A stretch of 64,000 nt of DNA from Episyrphus balteatus (Eukaryota; Arthropoda; Insecta; Diptera; Syrphidae), in the NCBI RefSeq assembly GCF_945859705.1, contig NC_079137.1, forward strand, positions 74,298,277 to 74,362,276, given 5' to 3'. This document shows, piece by piece, positions 26,749 to 37,519 of the stretch. How positions within the stretch are numbered: position 1 is the first letter of the stretch; every line of letters starts with the position of its first letter. Position numbers and translations under genes: made by a program. Under the pieces are notes generated by a model that saw nothing but the letters and a program-made list of their open reading frames with translations, had not been told where the DNA came from and made no database searches.

Positions 26749-27195
26749 ATGAAATGTAAGAATTTTTATTTTTTTTAACATATATAAGAATTAAATTGAA
26801 ATTTAATTTTTATTTTTTCAGTATTTTTAATAATTGTATGTCTTTATTCAATTTGTATTGAATTGTTGCAAGCTGAATTAATCTTGCAAGCAACTACAAA
26901 TTGCATTATTCCGCAAACTTGTAACAAATTATTATGTTATAAGTGGTTAGGTCCTGGTGTGACACTTAATATGTGCTGCACCACTGTGTGTCCATGTATT
27001 GACAATACGGAATGTCCAGTTGATAGCAATATGGCTGTGAATATACCAAATTCTTGTGATTGCACTAAGTTCTATCAATGTAACAATGGGGAAAAAGTTG
27101 AAATGAATTGTCCAAATGGCCTGTATTTTAATTCAAATCGTGGAGTATGTGATGATCCAAAAAAATCTGGCTGTGTACAGCCAAATTTTAATTAG
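26749..27195 (+). CDS. Secreted CBM14 (peritrophin-A) protein, gene 1
   Basis: Exon 1 is only ATGAAAT (26749-26755); a 66-bp intron (26756-26821, GTAAG...TTTTTTCAG) follows, and exon 2 runs 26822-27195, giving 126 aa. The spliced start reads MKLFLIIVCLYSICIELLQA, a clear signal peptide that an exon-2-only ORF would miss. Residues of about 30-70 form a Cys-rich segment with a CC pair. The C-terminal part, from TECPVDS to KKSGC, has the six-cysteine CBM14 pattern with the aromatic block FYQC and the NGLYFNSNRGVCD signature. CBM14 domains bind chitin; such proteins occur in peritrophic matrix and cuticle. Target tissue is not known. AATAAA is at 27286-27291. Paralogues follow at 28.6, 31.3, 35.2 and 40.7 kb. 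Confidence 0.9.
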
Positions 27196-27285
27196 TATAC
27201 CTTATTTTTTGTAATGTAGCTAGACTTTACTAAAAAAAAAGTTGGTATTTTTAATTTTAATTTTCAGTTAAGTTAAGCTTTGAAG

Positions 27286-27291
27286 AATAAA
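27286..27291 (+). terminator. Polyadenylation signal AATAAA of gene 1
   Basis: AATAAA lies 91 nt after the stop codon of CBM14 gene 1, a normal distance for a short insect 3' UTR. Confidence 0.6.
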
Positions 27292-27299
27292 ACTTAGAT

Positions 27300-28620
27300 T
27301 TTAAACAGTATAAGTATTCTTCACTTTAGTATTTTTATCGAATTGAAGCTTTTGTTGTATTTATGTAAGAAAACGAAAAACTATAGTTGTATTTGAAAAA
27401 TTAAACAATAAATATAAATTCTTTACTAAATCACCCATAGAAAATGTTGACTTCATTTTCATGTGTCTTCTGTCTGATAACTGCAAAATGGCGCTTTGGA
27501 CTTGCCATTTTTTTTTTACATTTATTGCTTTGAAAGCAAAAGTTTAAACATAGGCTTTTTGTAACGTTTCGGAAATCATTTGTAAGTACACAAAACCAAA
27601 ATAAATTGAAGTGAGATCGAAGCAAAAAGTCAACATGTTTCAAATTTTGCTTGCATTTGACATTTGATGTATAGTTGCATCTTCGTGCTCAGCGTTAACA
27701 GATCTCACTTTGTTGGACGCACCTAATGTGTGACGCATGGTGTAGAATGTCTAATTGATATGTCAAATATTGACCGTGTTCACATAATATTGTTCACTAA
27801 AAGAGAGATTTTAAATAAGTTAAAATTTCGTGCAGGTATATTTTCGCAATGCCTTTTAAAATATGAAGTATAAGTGAAAAGCAACAGATACGTCAAAATT
27901 AGTCAAAAGACAGTGCAGAACTGTCAAACGAGTTTTAAATAACCTGCCTCATTTCGTTATCTCTTTTTCACCATGAAATGCGAATGAAAAAGCTATACAG
28001 AAACGTTAAAATGAGCCGGATGACTGAATCCAATAGGGATGTGAGCGAACCTGTCAAAGCCAAATCTGACAACCCCTACTTTGAAGAACATGACAGATAC
28101 AAATTTTAATTTTCGTATAAATTTATTAGCTAAGTAGTTGCTGGCTGTTTTAAGACTCTTGTTAAATTGATTTTTTTATTAAAAAAAAAAATAACTTAAC
28201 AATTTTCATAAGTGCTATTTAATAGAAAAACAAATGTCAGTGTCTTCAAAGTGAACATTTTGACGTTTTAGCACTTCTTGATTAAAAGATTGTTCTCTTC
28301 ACTTAAAATTTAAACTGATTTTTTTCTTCGATTGTTCCTCATATTGTGATGTAACTTTTCGTTAATAGTAGTAGTTATGAGTAACTTTTAATAGAAGTAG
28401 GCAGCACTTGTTACGTCACATATTTTATTTCTGTTTGATATCTGGTAAAAACAAACAGATCCATAGTAAAATTCACGACTTTGTTTATAAATTTATTTTC
28501 CCAACATACATATTACAGATTAAACATACAAATTTCCTTAAAAATACAAACATAAAAAAGACATTCTTATTTATAAATTATGTTAAAAATTAAATTTTGT
28601 TTGATAAAAGTTAGAAACTT
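27300..28620. other. Intergenic DNA with MITE-like copy 2
   Basis: 28045-28275 is the relative of the 650-815 unit, with AAATCTGACAACC and CTTCAAAGTGAACATTTTGA. A GGACGCACC end lies at about 27716. No coding sequence is supported; the ORFs on both strands are AT-rich and featureless. Confidence 0.5.
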
Positions 28621-28627
28621 TATATTA

Positions 28628-29090
28628 TTATTGATCAGGTACAGATACACAACTAGAATCTTGTGGTAGAGTACAACCTTGTTCTTGTGGATTAAATAGC
28701 GTATTTTCTGGGCACTGCTGAAGAACTTTCATTCCATTGTCACATTCATAAAAAAGGTCGCAACGGTTTTCATGAGGAATCGATACTGATTCATCGGTAG
28801 TTCCAGCAGCGGGGCATTCCACAATTTGACACATATTATCGTTTTTCTGACATTTGAACAGAGTTTCCAATCTACCAACCAGTACACTAAATGTTATTGC
28901 ATTTTCGGAAATATACATTAATGAGCACGAATTTTCACTAAACGGACACTTATTTTGTGGTGGACAAAATGGTAATATAGCTTCTAATTGTGTAATAATT
29001 GTTAAAATACTGACAATTGCAAAAATAACTGAAAAATTTTTTCAAAAATTAATTTAAAAAAAAAGAAAAAATTAAATTCGTACCTTTCAT
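28628..29090 (-). CDS. Secreted CBM14 protein, gene 2
   Basis: On the minus strand exon 1 is ATGAAAG (29090-29084), a 55-bp intron follows (29083-29029, GTACG...TTTTTCAG), and exon 2 runs 29028-28628; the protein has 135 aa. It begins MKVIFAIVSILTIITQLEA, a signal peptide. A Cys-rich N-terminal segment of about 60 residues follows (CPPQNKC, SENSC, KCQKNDNMC). A single CBM14 domain ends the protein, from VECPAAG to DSSC, with FYECDNG and CPENTLFNP. The expected role is extracellular chitin binding. The first 27 residues are identical to those of gene 3, while the rest is strongly different. The intron donor GTACG is slightly unusual; gene 3 uses GTAAG at the same place. Confidence 0.9.
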
Positions 29091-29099
29091 TTCGATTAT

Positions 29100-29181
29100 T
29101 TTCACCAAGAAATTTTGTACGTTTCTGAAAAAATGTTTAGCTTGTTATGAGGATATATCGTACCTACCTTCTATTTATATA
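29100..29181 (-). promoter_or_regulatory. TATA/initiator promoter and UTR motif of gene 2
   Basis: On the minus strand TATATAAATA (29181-29172) precedes an initiator TCATAAC (+1 at about 29148) by 33 bp. The UTR motif CAGAAACGTACAAAATTTC follows at about 29127-29109. The whole block is almost identical in gene 3. Confidence 0.65.
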
Positions 29182-31285
29182 CCTATGGCAAAAAAATATG
29201 AAGTTCAAATTTCATTCAATTTCATAAATCAAAATTTTTGGGCATTTGTCACAAAGATTAATTCGTAAGAACGTAAATACAAGATTATACAAATCATAAA
29301 ATTATCTTCATATAATTAAATCTTTTAAATTAAAACAACAGAACAATGTTCATGAACTCGCTCAGACCGTTTCTATTTATAATTATCTCTGAATTTATTT
29401 AAACAAAAATGTTAATTTTTTTTTAAAGCCCGTTTAATGTTTACGTAGACTGTTTCTTGACCTGTTTCGAAATATATGATTTCATAAATTATGTACGTTT
29501 TCATAACTTACAAAACTAAAATTAAAATAACTAAGAATTGAAATTAGGTTAAAACAAATTAACATTTTGTGAACACAGCCGTAGAATAAACATTGTAGAC
29601 AGCTCTTTAACCATTCGTCTTATGTGTCATTCAATGAATTTAACTCGTTTTTGGTTCGTTTGACAGAGCTTGTTGTCAAAACAAGAGTTCAAACGTAGGA
29701 AACTTATGTAGTATACTCACTTTACGTTTCGAAAATCACATGATGTCACATCTCCACTGACACTAAATCTAGATTTTGCGTAGGAGATTCAAATGGTGTT
29801 TCCACTGGCATGAGATGATTTATGAGAATATTTATTTTGACAGTTCTACAAAAATCGGATTGGAATTTCAATACTCAAGCTATGTAAAGAAGAGAAAATT
29901 ACAAAATAATTAAAATTTTCCATTTTGAGATTTTTTTCATCAGCTGTCAAAAAATAAAATGAGTGCGTTCAGCACACAAAAATCGGTATATTTGGGTATG
30001 TTTGATTTTCTCATTTTCGATTTTCAATTAGATTTAGAGGATTTTTATTCTAGATCTTGTTTAGATGAGATTTATATTCGTATCTATTATAAATCACGTG
30101 ATTTAGAGGAAGATTTTGGTAAATCGCCCTAAATCTAGAATTAGGAATATAAAGTATAAAGTAAAAAAAAAAAAACAAGATTTTATAGGTAATTTTTTTT
30201 TTTTTTTAATGAAAAGTCTGTAAAATTTTAATTAAATTTCCTTTTTCTTTGATGTAGTATACAAACCTTAAAAATATGTCATTTTTTGCAAAAAAAAAAG
30301 GTAACGCCATATTTCCGTTCTCCGCATTTTTGAAAAAAAAAAAACTAAAAACGCAATTTTGTTAGAATCAATAAGACTATTACGCAAAACAAATTTAATC
30401 AAAATTGTTTGAGCCGTTTTCGAGAAAATTGAAACACCTCGAAAACGTTATATGGGAGATATGCGTTAAAAAAGAGATATTTAAAAAATAAAAATAAACA
30501 TCCATCCATCCGTTTAGGCACTAGCTCGATATACAGATGGACGCACAAACGCACCAGACTGTCGCGACGGACGGCATGACAAAAACCACTTTTTGATCTT
30601 CTCCATCATGTAAACACTTGTCGAACTTTCACCCACTATTTAGGAGTTTTTATTTTTTAGTTCAGAAGAAAGCTCTGAACATTGTCTGAACTGAACGTGT
30701 TCTGAGCGCTCTGAATCAATATTGAAACAGATTTGAAAACAAACTTCCACCAAATGACATTTTTTCAATTCATAGTTGTCAAACCCAACAAAGGAAAAAA
30801 AATATGTTCTTATAATTAAAAATAACAAATTTTGAAATAATTTGTTTTTAAAACATTACAACTGCACCGAAACGACAGCTTCAGCAACCATTTTAATTTT
30901 GATTGTATATATTTTTTTTTCATTGACGTAAGGCGTTCAGCTTTTACTAAAAATGTTCGGTCTTTTTTTCCGAGCTCGTAACTCGTGCTCTGAACAAGCT
31001 CTGAACGATTTCTGAACAAAAAAGATACACACATTTTGAAACTCTGAACGCTCTGAGCAAAAAAGAAATACGATTTTTTTTTTTGACAGTTCAGACTCTG
31101 TTCAGAACTAAAAAAGAAAAACCCCTTTTGGTTTGCAATGACATTTCACCTACATAAATTAGATGCGTTCCACGATAAGAGATCTCTGTGTGCTCATATT
31201 TTATTTTAAGAAACATTTGACAATTCTAATTTTTAAATTACAAATAATGTTTTTCATGATAAAAGCTATAAATCTACATAAACTT
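29182..31285. other. Intergenic DNA between CBM14 genes 2 and 3
   Basis: 29182-29400 is homologous to the region upstream of gene 3 (shared ATTTCATAAATCAAAA, GTAAATACAAGATTATA, TTTTAAATTAAAACAACAGA, CATGAACTCG). 30280-30620 holds a decayed dispersed element with CCATCCATCCGTTTAGGC and GAAAACG-type words, partly like that at 18.4-20.1 kb but inverted. 30640-31100 has repeated GCTCTGAAC/GTTCAGA words on both strands. No gene. Confidence 0.5.
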
Positions 31286-31291
31286 TTTATT
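31286..31291 (-). terminator. Polyadenylation signal of gene 3
   Basis: On the minus strand AATAAA lies about 33 nt after the stop codon of CBM14 gene 3. Confidence 0.5.
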
Positions 31292-31323
31292 ATAGTAATC
31301 TTATAGGAGTATAAAACATAAAT

Positions 31324-31792
31324 TTAATTTTTGGGTAAACAACCAGCTTCCTGGGGATAATCGCAAACTCCTAATTTTGCATTAAAATGCAACCCAGCTG
31401 GGCACATCTTTTCAATTAGTATTCCATTGGAACATTCATTAAAACGAGTGCAATCGGCAGGATTAGGCAATAATACTGCTTGTTCGGGAGGATCAACAGC
31501 AGGGCATTCCTTAATTTGACATTCCATCCCATCGTCGTCTCTATTACATTCGATCGCTGTCTCCACATTACCCCACAGTATGCTCCTTATAAATAAATCA
31601 TCAAAATCATACAATGGTGTGCAAGCATCTTTCCTATACAAACATTCTTTTTGTGGTGGACAAAATGGTAATATAGCTTCCAATTGTGTAATAATTGTTA
31701 AAATACTAACAATTGCAAAAATAACTGAAAAATTTTTACAAAAATTAATTTTAATACAAAAAAAAAGATATAACCAAAATCTTACCTTTCAT
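31324..31792 (-). CDS. Secreted CBM14 protein, gene 3
   Basis: Minus-strand exon 1 is ATGAAAG (31792-31786), the intron is 61 bp (31785-31725, GTAAG...TTTTTCAG), and exon 2 runs 31724-31324; the protein has 135 aa, the same as gene 2. It begins with the same signal peptide, MKVIFAIVSILTIITQLEA. Then comes a Cys-rich segment (CPPQKEC, KDAC, IECNRDDDGMEC) and one CBM14 domain from KECPAVD to EAGC, with the blocks FNECSNG and GLHFNAKLGVCDYP. The mature part is acidic. It is a likely extracellular chitin-binding protein. The near-identity with gene 2 extends across the promoter, UTR, intron edges and first 27 codons, then falls abruptly, which suggests gene conversion or strong divergence of the mature region. 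Confidence 0.9.
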
Positions 31793-31803
31793 TTCGATAA
31801 TTT

Positions 31804-31882
31804 TCACCAAGAAATTTTGTACGTTTCTGAAAAAATGTCAAATTTGTTATGAGGATATTTCAGCCTACCTTCTTTTTATATA
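31804..31882 (-). promoter_or_regulatory. TATA/initiator promoter and UTR motif of gene 3
   Basis: Minus-strand TATATAAA (31882-31875) lies 32 bp before the initiator TCATAAC (+1 at about 31850). CAGAAACGTACAAAATTTC follows at about 31830-31812 in the 5' UTR. Confidence 0.65.
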
Positions 31883-31899
31883 CCTATGGCAAAATAATT

Positions 31900-32440
31900 T
31901 AAAGTTCAAAATTTGTTTCAATTTCATAAATCAAAAAGAAATTTTTAAGATTTCTTTGAGATTAAGAAAGTAAATACAAGATTATAGACAACCATAAAAA
32001 TATCATCATTTAATTAATTCTTTTAAATTAAAACAACAGAATAATCTTCATGAACTCGTTGAGACCCTTTTTATTTTTTTGTTTACAAGAATCAATTTGA
32101 ACAAAAACATTTATTTTCCTTAAGGCAAGTGAGTGGATATCAATATTAACGTAGACTTTTCTAGACTTTAGATTAAAAAATATTTGAACTTTTATTAAAT
32201 TTCATCACATATGTATCTAAAAAAATCATTTTGGGAACGCATTTTTCTTTTATAAATTTGTCATTTCGTGAACGCAACAATAAAATATCAAATTTGTATT
32301 TTCATTTGACATGGATAGAAAACTCTTTTAAACATATTTTATATTGTGTTAAAATTAGTGACGACGTGACGCTTTATTTATTTTTATTTAACGTCATTTC
32401 GTGAACGTCATTCGTACCTACAAATGTTATGATTATATAT
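31900..32440. other. Upstream region of gene 3
   Basis: 31900-32080 is the counterpart of 29200-29400 upstream of gene 2. The remainder is AT-rich with no gene. It may contain cis-regulatory sequence for the CBM14 genes, inferred only from conservation between duplicates. Confidence 0.45.
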
Positions 32441-32447
32441 GTAAACT

Positions 32448-33275
32448 AGCTGACCCGGTGGACTTCGTTACGCCTCTTCTGCTATTTACTTCCAATTTTG
32501 GAGTGTGTCAATCTTTTCTATAAAATATCGGGTCACAACATCAAATACCTATAGGTCTTTATAAATAAAATAATGTGTTTTTTTTAGTTCTATTGATCGC
32601 ATTATCAATATTGATATTTGTAGGCTTAAAGTTTCTGTATTTAGAATATGAAATATTACGAATTTAGGCTATTCATTTGAGTTGGAAAACTAACTTTTTT
32701 GAACCCCTTGAAAACAATATAAAGCCAGGACTTGAAAAAATAGTTTAAAAAAAAAATTTGGAGTGGACCACGTTACCATTTATGGTATGAAAATAGATGT
32801 TGGCCGTATCTTAGACTTATCCGATGTACCCACAAAATTTCATAAAAATTGTTCCAAAAATACATAAAAAAAAATTTTGGTTGAACCACCCTAACTATTT
32901 AGTGGTATAAAAATAGATGTTGGCCGATTTTTAGACTTACCCGAAATACCTACAAAATTTCATAAAAATCATTCCAAAAAAATATAGAAATTTTTTTGGT
33001 TGGACCACCCTAACCATTTTATCAGATGAAAATTCATGTTGGTCGAATGGCCGATTCTTAGACTTCCTGACATACACACACAATTTCGAAAAGACTGTTT
33101 CAAGAAGATATACAAAATGTGGCTGGACCACTCTAACAATTTAGAGGTAGGTATGAGAAAAATATGTTGGCCGATTCTCAGACCTACCTGATATGTGTAC
33201 AAAATTTCATAACAAATCAGTTCAACCGTTTCGGAGGAGTTTGGTAACAAACACTGCGACATGAGAGTTTTGCAA
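32448..33275. mobile_element. Non-coding dispersed element with 120-bp internal tandem units
   Basis: It starts at AACTAGCTGACCCGG and ends near CCGTTTCGGAGGAGTTTGGTA followed by ACAAACACTGCGACA; both phrases are characteristic of insect dispersed non-coding repeats that I recognise from memory but cannot name securely. Between them, four related units of about 120 bp start near 32757, 32876, 32996 and 33120. Each has GGACCACCCTAAC-like, GATGTTGGCCGA-like and AAAATTTCATAA-like words. There is no coding capacity. Confidence 0.6.
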
Positions 33276-35180
33276 AAAATTGGAATCGTTTAGTAAGCTT
33301 TGACTGAATAACGGAAGAAACAAGTTTTTAAAAAACACGTTTTTGGACCGTTTTTAACCGATTTTCATCGTTTTTTATTTTTATCTTTTTTTCTTTAATA
33401 GATAGAGGAATAAAGTATATAGAGTAATGATAGACCATGACTACGACTATATTATGTGTGCGAAGTTTCAATCATTTGCGTAAACACAATTTTGAGATAA
33501 CGGTGAAATAAAATTTTAGAATTCAACGGGTTATAACTTTAGACCAAGAGCAGATACAAATTTTATTAAACTTTTATGAGCATCCTGATACAATTACCTA
33601 TTCATTTGGTATATCACACATAACGGTACACTAACTACAAGCTACACAATGTTAAATCAAGAAAAACTTGCGAAAAACCTCAAAACACCTATGGAGATCT
33701 TTTGCCCCCCGAACAGCCACCAGTGTGGGAAGTACCGTAATCTGAGTCTGGAAATTTGACATGGTTGACTTTAAAAAAATTCTAACTTCTCTTGTAGGCA
33801 TCTTTGTAATGAGATTGATACGTCATATGAAAGGTGAAATAATAAGCGTGAGAACATAAAAATAAATGTTTTTTTTTGCTTTTTTAATGAAATTTGATTG
33901 AGTTCAAAAAATTCTATCTCTTTTTGTAGATGTCTCATAGACCTGATCGATATATATACCTATATTTTGAGCTAAGACAATAAGCTTTCAAATGGTATAA
34001 AATTTTGTATAGGTTGTTAGGAAAAAAAATGGAATTAATGATGTGAGAAGATAAAAATTCATGTTTTTTTTTATTTTTTTTTTTATGAAAATGATTGTTT
34101 TCAATAAATTATTTTTATACTTTTTGCACATTGTAAAAATTTAAAAATGGTTTTATTCTTAAGAAATAAAAATAATTTTATTTTTAAAATAAAAAAATTA
34201 ATATAATGAGAAAATAAAAACGGTATTTTTGTTTTAGCTTTTTCTTGTAAATTATTGATTGTTTGAAATAAGTAAACGCTTCAATTGACTCATTTTCAAC
34301 AAAAGCACACAACTTGTTTTCTGATGACGTTATCACGTAAAATCAGACAACTTCTTTTTGTTAAAAAATAACCCTTTTTAAAGAAATTAAAAACTTAAAA
34401 ATAAAAAACATTGTCTATTTTTTCGTTTTTTTTTTTACTTTGTTTGGTTTGTAACTTTATTAATATTCAGAATATCGAAAAAGTGTTCTTAACATAAAAG
34501 AAAAGATGCGAAATTTAATTGTCTACGTTTTTTGTATACATAACTTTTATATGGTATAAATAGAAATCGAGATATTTAACAAAAACTAAAATCCAAGATG
34601 GCGGCCGAAAGGTGACATTTTCACGAGTGCGAAAAATCAGGGTAATGATATTCACCCAATTGCTCTATCGAATGCACTAGACTAGAGCTGGTAACATGAG
34701 GAACCAACTCAGCTAGCTTAAAGGGGGCACAATACATCTTAAAAGGTTGTAGTGTATCTTACACCCCAAATGTCAATCAATTAATCGAGAGTTCGTTGAA
34801 ATAAAACTAAATTACGTCGTTATTATTTTTCTTGACTCGTAGTTCTTCCTCCAAAAAGTCCCAACTCGGGCGCCATTTTGTGATGGTTTTAATTGAACCT
34901 AAAGTTATTTCGGTTAGATTTATTTTAAATTGCTAAATAAATAATTATTTGGAGGGTTTGATTTTTAAAAAACGAACCCTGCCCAGCATATACATAACCT
35001 GGTTCGCACTAATGCGATGTTTTTCTCTTCTGAATATCAAAGTACATTTTCAGAAAAAAAAACAATAATACAAATCTCAAAATTTAAAAATATTATTTAA
35101 AAAAAAACTTTAATTTTATTTAAATTATAAATATAAATTTTCTTATTACTAAAAAAAAAATGTATGTAAACACAAAGTGT
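33276..35180. other. Non-coding AT-rich DNA
   Basis: No gene recognised. Phrases such as CCAAGATGGCGGCC (about 34590) and oligo-A/T-rich text resemble decayed dispersed repeats. A minus-strand AATAAA at 35193-35198 is a candidate polyadenylation signal for gene 4. Confidence 0.45.
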
Positions 35181-35239
35181 TACTTTCTCTAATTTATTAT
35201 GTTTCAATATAATATTATTAATTATCATCATCAACATCT

Positions 35240-37411
35240 TTACATACAATCACATTCAGGACCCATATTCTCAATACACTCTTGTTCCACTGGATCAAAA
35301 CGCGTTTTACCGGGGCATACGAGTGTTGTTCTTATTCCATCATCATTACATGAATAGTAAAGACTGCAATTGCAAGGATTTGCATAAAAAGTTGGAGCAG
35401 CTGTACCGAAGTCTTGACAACCTTGAATTTCATGACAATTGAAATCTAAATTATTATTATTGTTATTCACACAACAGCAAACATTAATAATATCTTCTGG
35501 CGAAGATATAGCTCAGGGCAATTAGTCAAAATATGGGCATGAAATCGCATTTTTCGCGGGACAAAATTTTTTTCATGGAATGTGTTCGGGTGGTTGTCCT
35601 TATCATAAAAGTCAATTTGTTGGGAAAATTGGAGGTTGGGAACAGCCGCCATCTTGGAAAAGAGATTGGTAGCGTTTTTATTGAATAGCTCCATTGTTAT
35701 TCATTTTAACAGAAAATGACAAAGGTAGGACTTATTAACAATAAAATTATCTAAACAATGATATACAAAACAATTCCGTGAGTTGATTAAATAAAATTTT
35801 ATAGTTGGTCAAAGTGCGGGTTTGTATCGCAAGGTTGGGACAAAATGACATTTTTTCATATATCTGACGAACTTTTGATTTGTTTGGATAATTCTTCAAG
35901 AATGAATTATAGTACTTATAATTACCTATAAAATGAGCCCACAATCGTTATTGTCACCATCGTATTGTAGAAGTAATCTAACTCCGAAACTCTCCATGTA
36001 CTAGTCAAAAGTGAGAAAAAAGCTAGTTTTTTGCTAGTAGGCCGAGAAAATTTTGGGAGTAGAGGTATAACCAAAATATAAGTACGCAGTTTTGCTGCCA
36101 TACTCGTGTTAATGTCGATTTCAAAGGTCTGACAACTCTAATTTTGGGCTTTATACGGGTTTTGGGGGGTTAAATAACGTAAGTTTTCCAGTTAACGTGA
36201 ATGGGCTAAATTTATACTATTTGAAATTATAAATATACAAGCTGATTCCCTATTATTTTTCCTAAATCTAGACACCCCAATCTTGAGGATGTGACCAATA
36301 GAACTCAAGATATAAGCCGTTTATACGATTATGTTTTAGAGGCTTTTTTGTTTCGATTTTTGTTTGTTTATTTGAATTGAAAAGCCTGATATGGTTAGTT
36401 AAAAAAGCTTATATCGTGAGTTCTATTAACCCCATAGCCGAGATTAAGGTGTCCAGATTTAGGAAAAATAATAGAGCATCAGCTTGTATATTTATAATTT
36501 CAAATAGTATAAATTTAGCCCATTCACGTTAGCTGGAAAACTTAGGTTATTTAACCCCCCAAAAACCGTATAAAGCCCAAAATTAGAGTTGTCAGACCTT
36601 TGAAATCGACATTAACACGAGTATGGCAGCAAAACTGCGTACTTATATTTTGGTTATACCTCTACTCCCAAAATTTTCTCGGCCTACTAGCAAAAAACTA
36701 GCTTTTTTCTCACTTTTGACTAGTACATGGAGAGTTTCGGAGTTAGATTACTTGAACAATACGATGGTTACAATAACGATTGTGGGCTCATTTTATAGGT
36801 AATTATAAGTACTACAATTCATTCTTGAAGAATTATCCAAACAAATCAAAAGTTCGTCAGATATATGAAAAAATGTCATTTTGTCCCAACCTTGCGATAC
36901 AAACCCGCACTTTGACCAACTATAAAATTTTATTTAATCAACTCACGGAATTGTTTTGTATATCATTGTTTAGATAATTTTATTGTTAATAAGTCCTACC
37001 TTTGTCATTTTCTGTTAAAATGAATAACAATGGAGCTATTCAATAAAAACGCTACCAATCTCTTTTCCAAGATGGCGGCTGTTCCCAACCTCCAATTTTC
37101 CCAACAAATTGACTTTTATGATAAGGACAACCACCCGAACACATTCCATGAAAAAAATTTTGTCCCGCGAAAAATGCGATTTAAATTACTAATTTCCCTG
37201 GGCTAATAATTGTATATAAAATTCAATTATACTGCCGATAATATATTCACAAAATTTCAAATTGGGTAGAATTGGTGAAATAAAATTTGTTTGCAGTGCT
37301 CCAATTGTTGCAAAGACAACTATTATTCCAAGAATTACTGAAAAATAAATAAATTAAATAAGAAAATATATATAATAAATTAAATAAAAAAAATAAATTC
37401 TTACATTTCAT
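35240..37411 (-). pseudogene. CBM14 gene 4, interrupted by a 1.7 kb foldback element
   Basis: Minus-strand exon 1 is ATGAAAT (37411-37405); the intron is 67 bp (37404-37338); exon 2 starts at 37337 and encodes a signal peptide (MKLILGIIVVFATIGALQ) up to 37204. There the foldback element 35511-37203 interrupts it. The coding sequence resumes at about 35506 and ends at 35240. The distal part encodes NVCCC, an Asn run and one CBM14 domain (QGCQDFG to GPEC, with YYSCNDDG). Read through, translation stops four codons into the element (51 aa), so the chitin-binding domain is lost. Frame is kept only if the element plus 4 bp is removed; removing it with a single TA leaves a 2-nt shift. It may be a broken allele or a pseudogene; splicing out the insert seems unlikely. 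Confidence 0.8.
35511..37203. mobile_element. Near-perfect foldback element inserted in CBM14 gene 4
   Basis: The ends are GCTCAGGGCAATTAGT (left) and ACTAATTTCCCTGGGC (right), flanked by TA at 35509-35510 and 37204-37205. The arms (about 35511-36329 and 36404-37203, roughly 800 bp each) are so similar that both encode exactly the same 65-residue spurious peptide in opposite orientation. The loop is about 75 bp. There is no transposase. High arm identity and its position inside a gene suggest recent insertion or arm homogenisation. The phrase CCAAGATGGCGGC is present in both arms. Confidence 0.92.
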
Positions 37412-37425
37412 TTTTTGAATATGTT

Positions 37426-37511
37426 TATCTGAGATTTCGGTACGTCTCTGCTAATTTTTTAACTTGATATGAGAATATTTTTTACATCTCTCATTTATTT
37501 AAGTATTTATA
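37426..37511 (-). promoter_or_regulatory. Promoter and UTR motif of gene 4
   Basis: Minus-strand TATAAATA is at 37511-37504. A possible initiator TCATAT (+1 about 37470) is 41 bp away, longer than usual. The UTR variant GCAGAGACGTACCGAAATC at about 37450-37432 corresponds to the CAGAAACGTAC motif of genes 1-3. Confidence 0.5.
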
Positions 37512-37519
37512 GAGCCCAA

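Noticed and set aside
35747..36977. Two identical 65-residue ORFs in opposite orientation
   Set aside because: They are mirror copies in the two arms of the foldback element; identity reflects the arms, and the peptide has no domain pattern.
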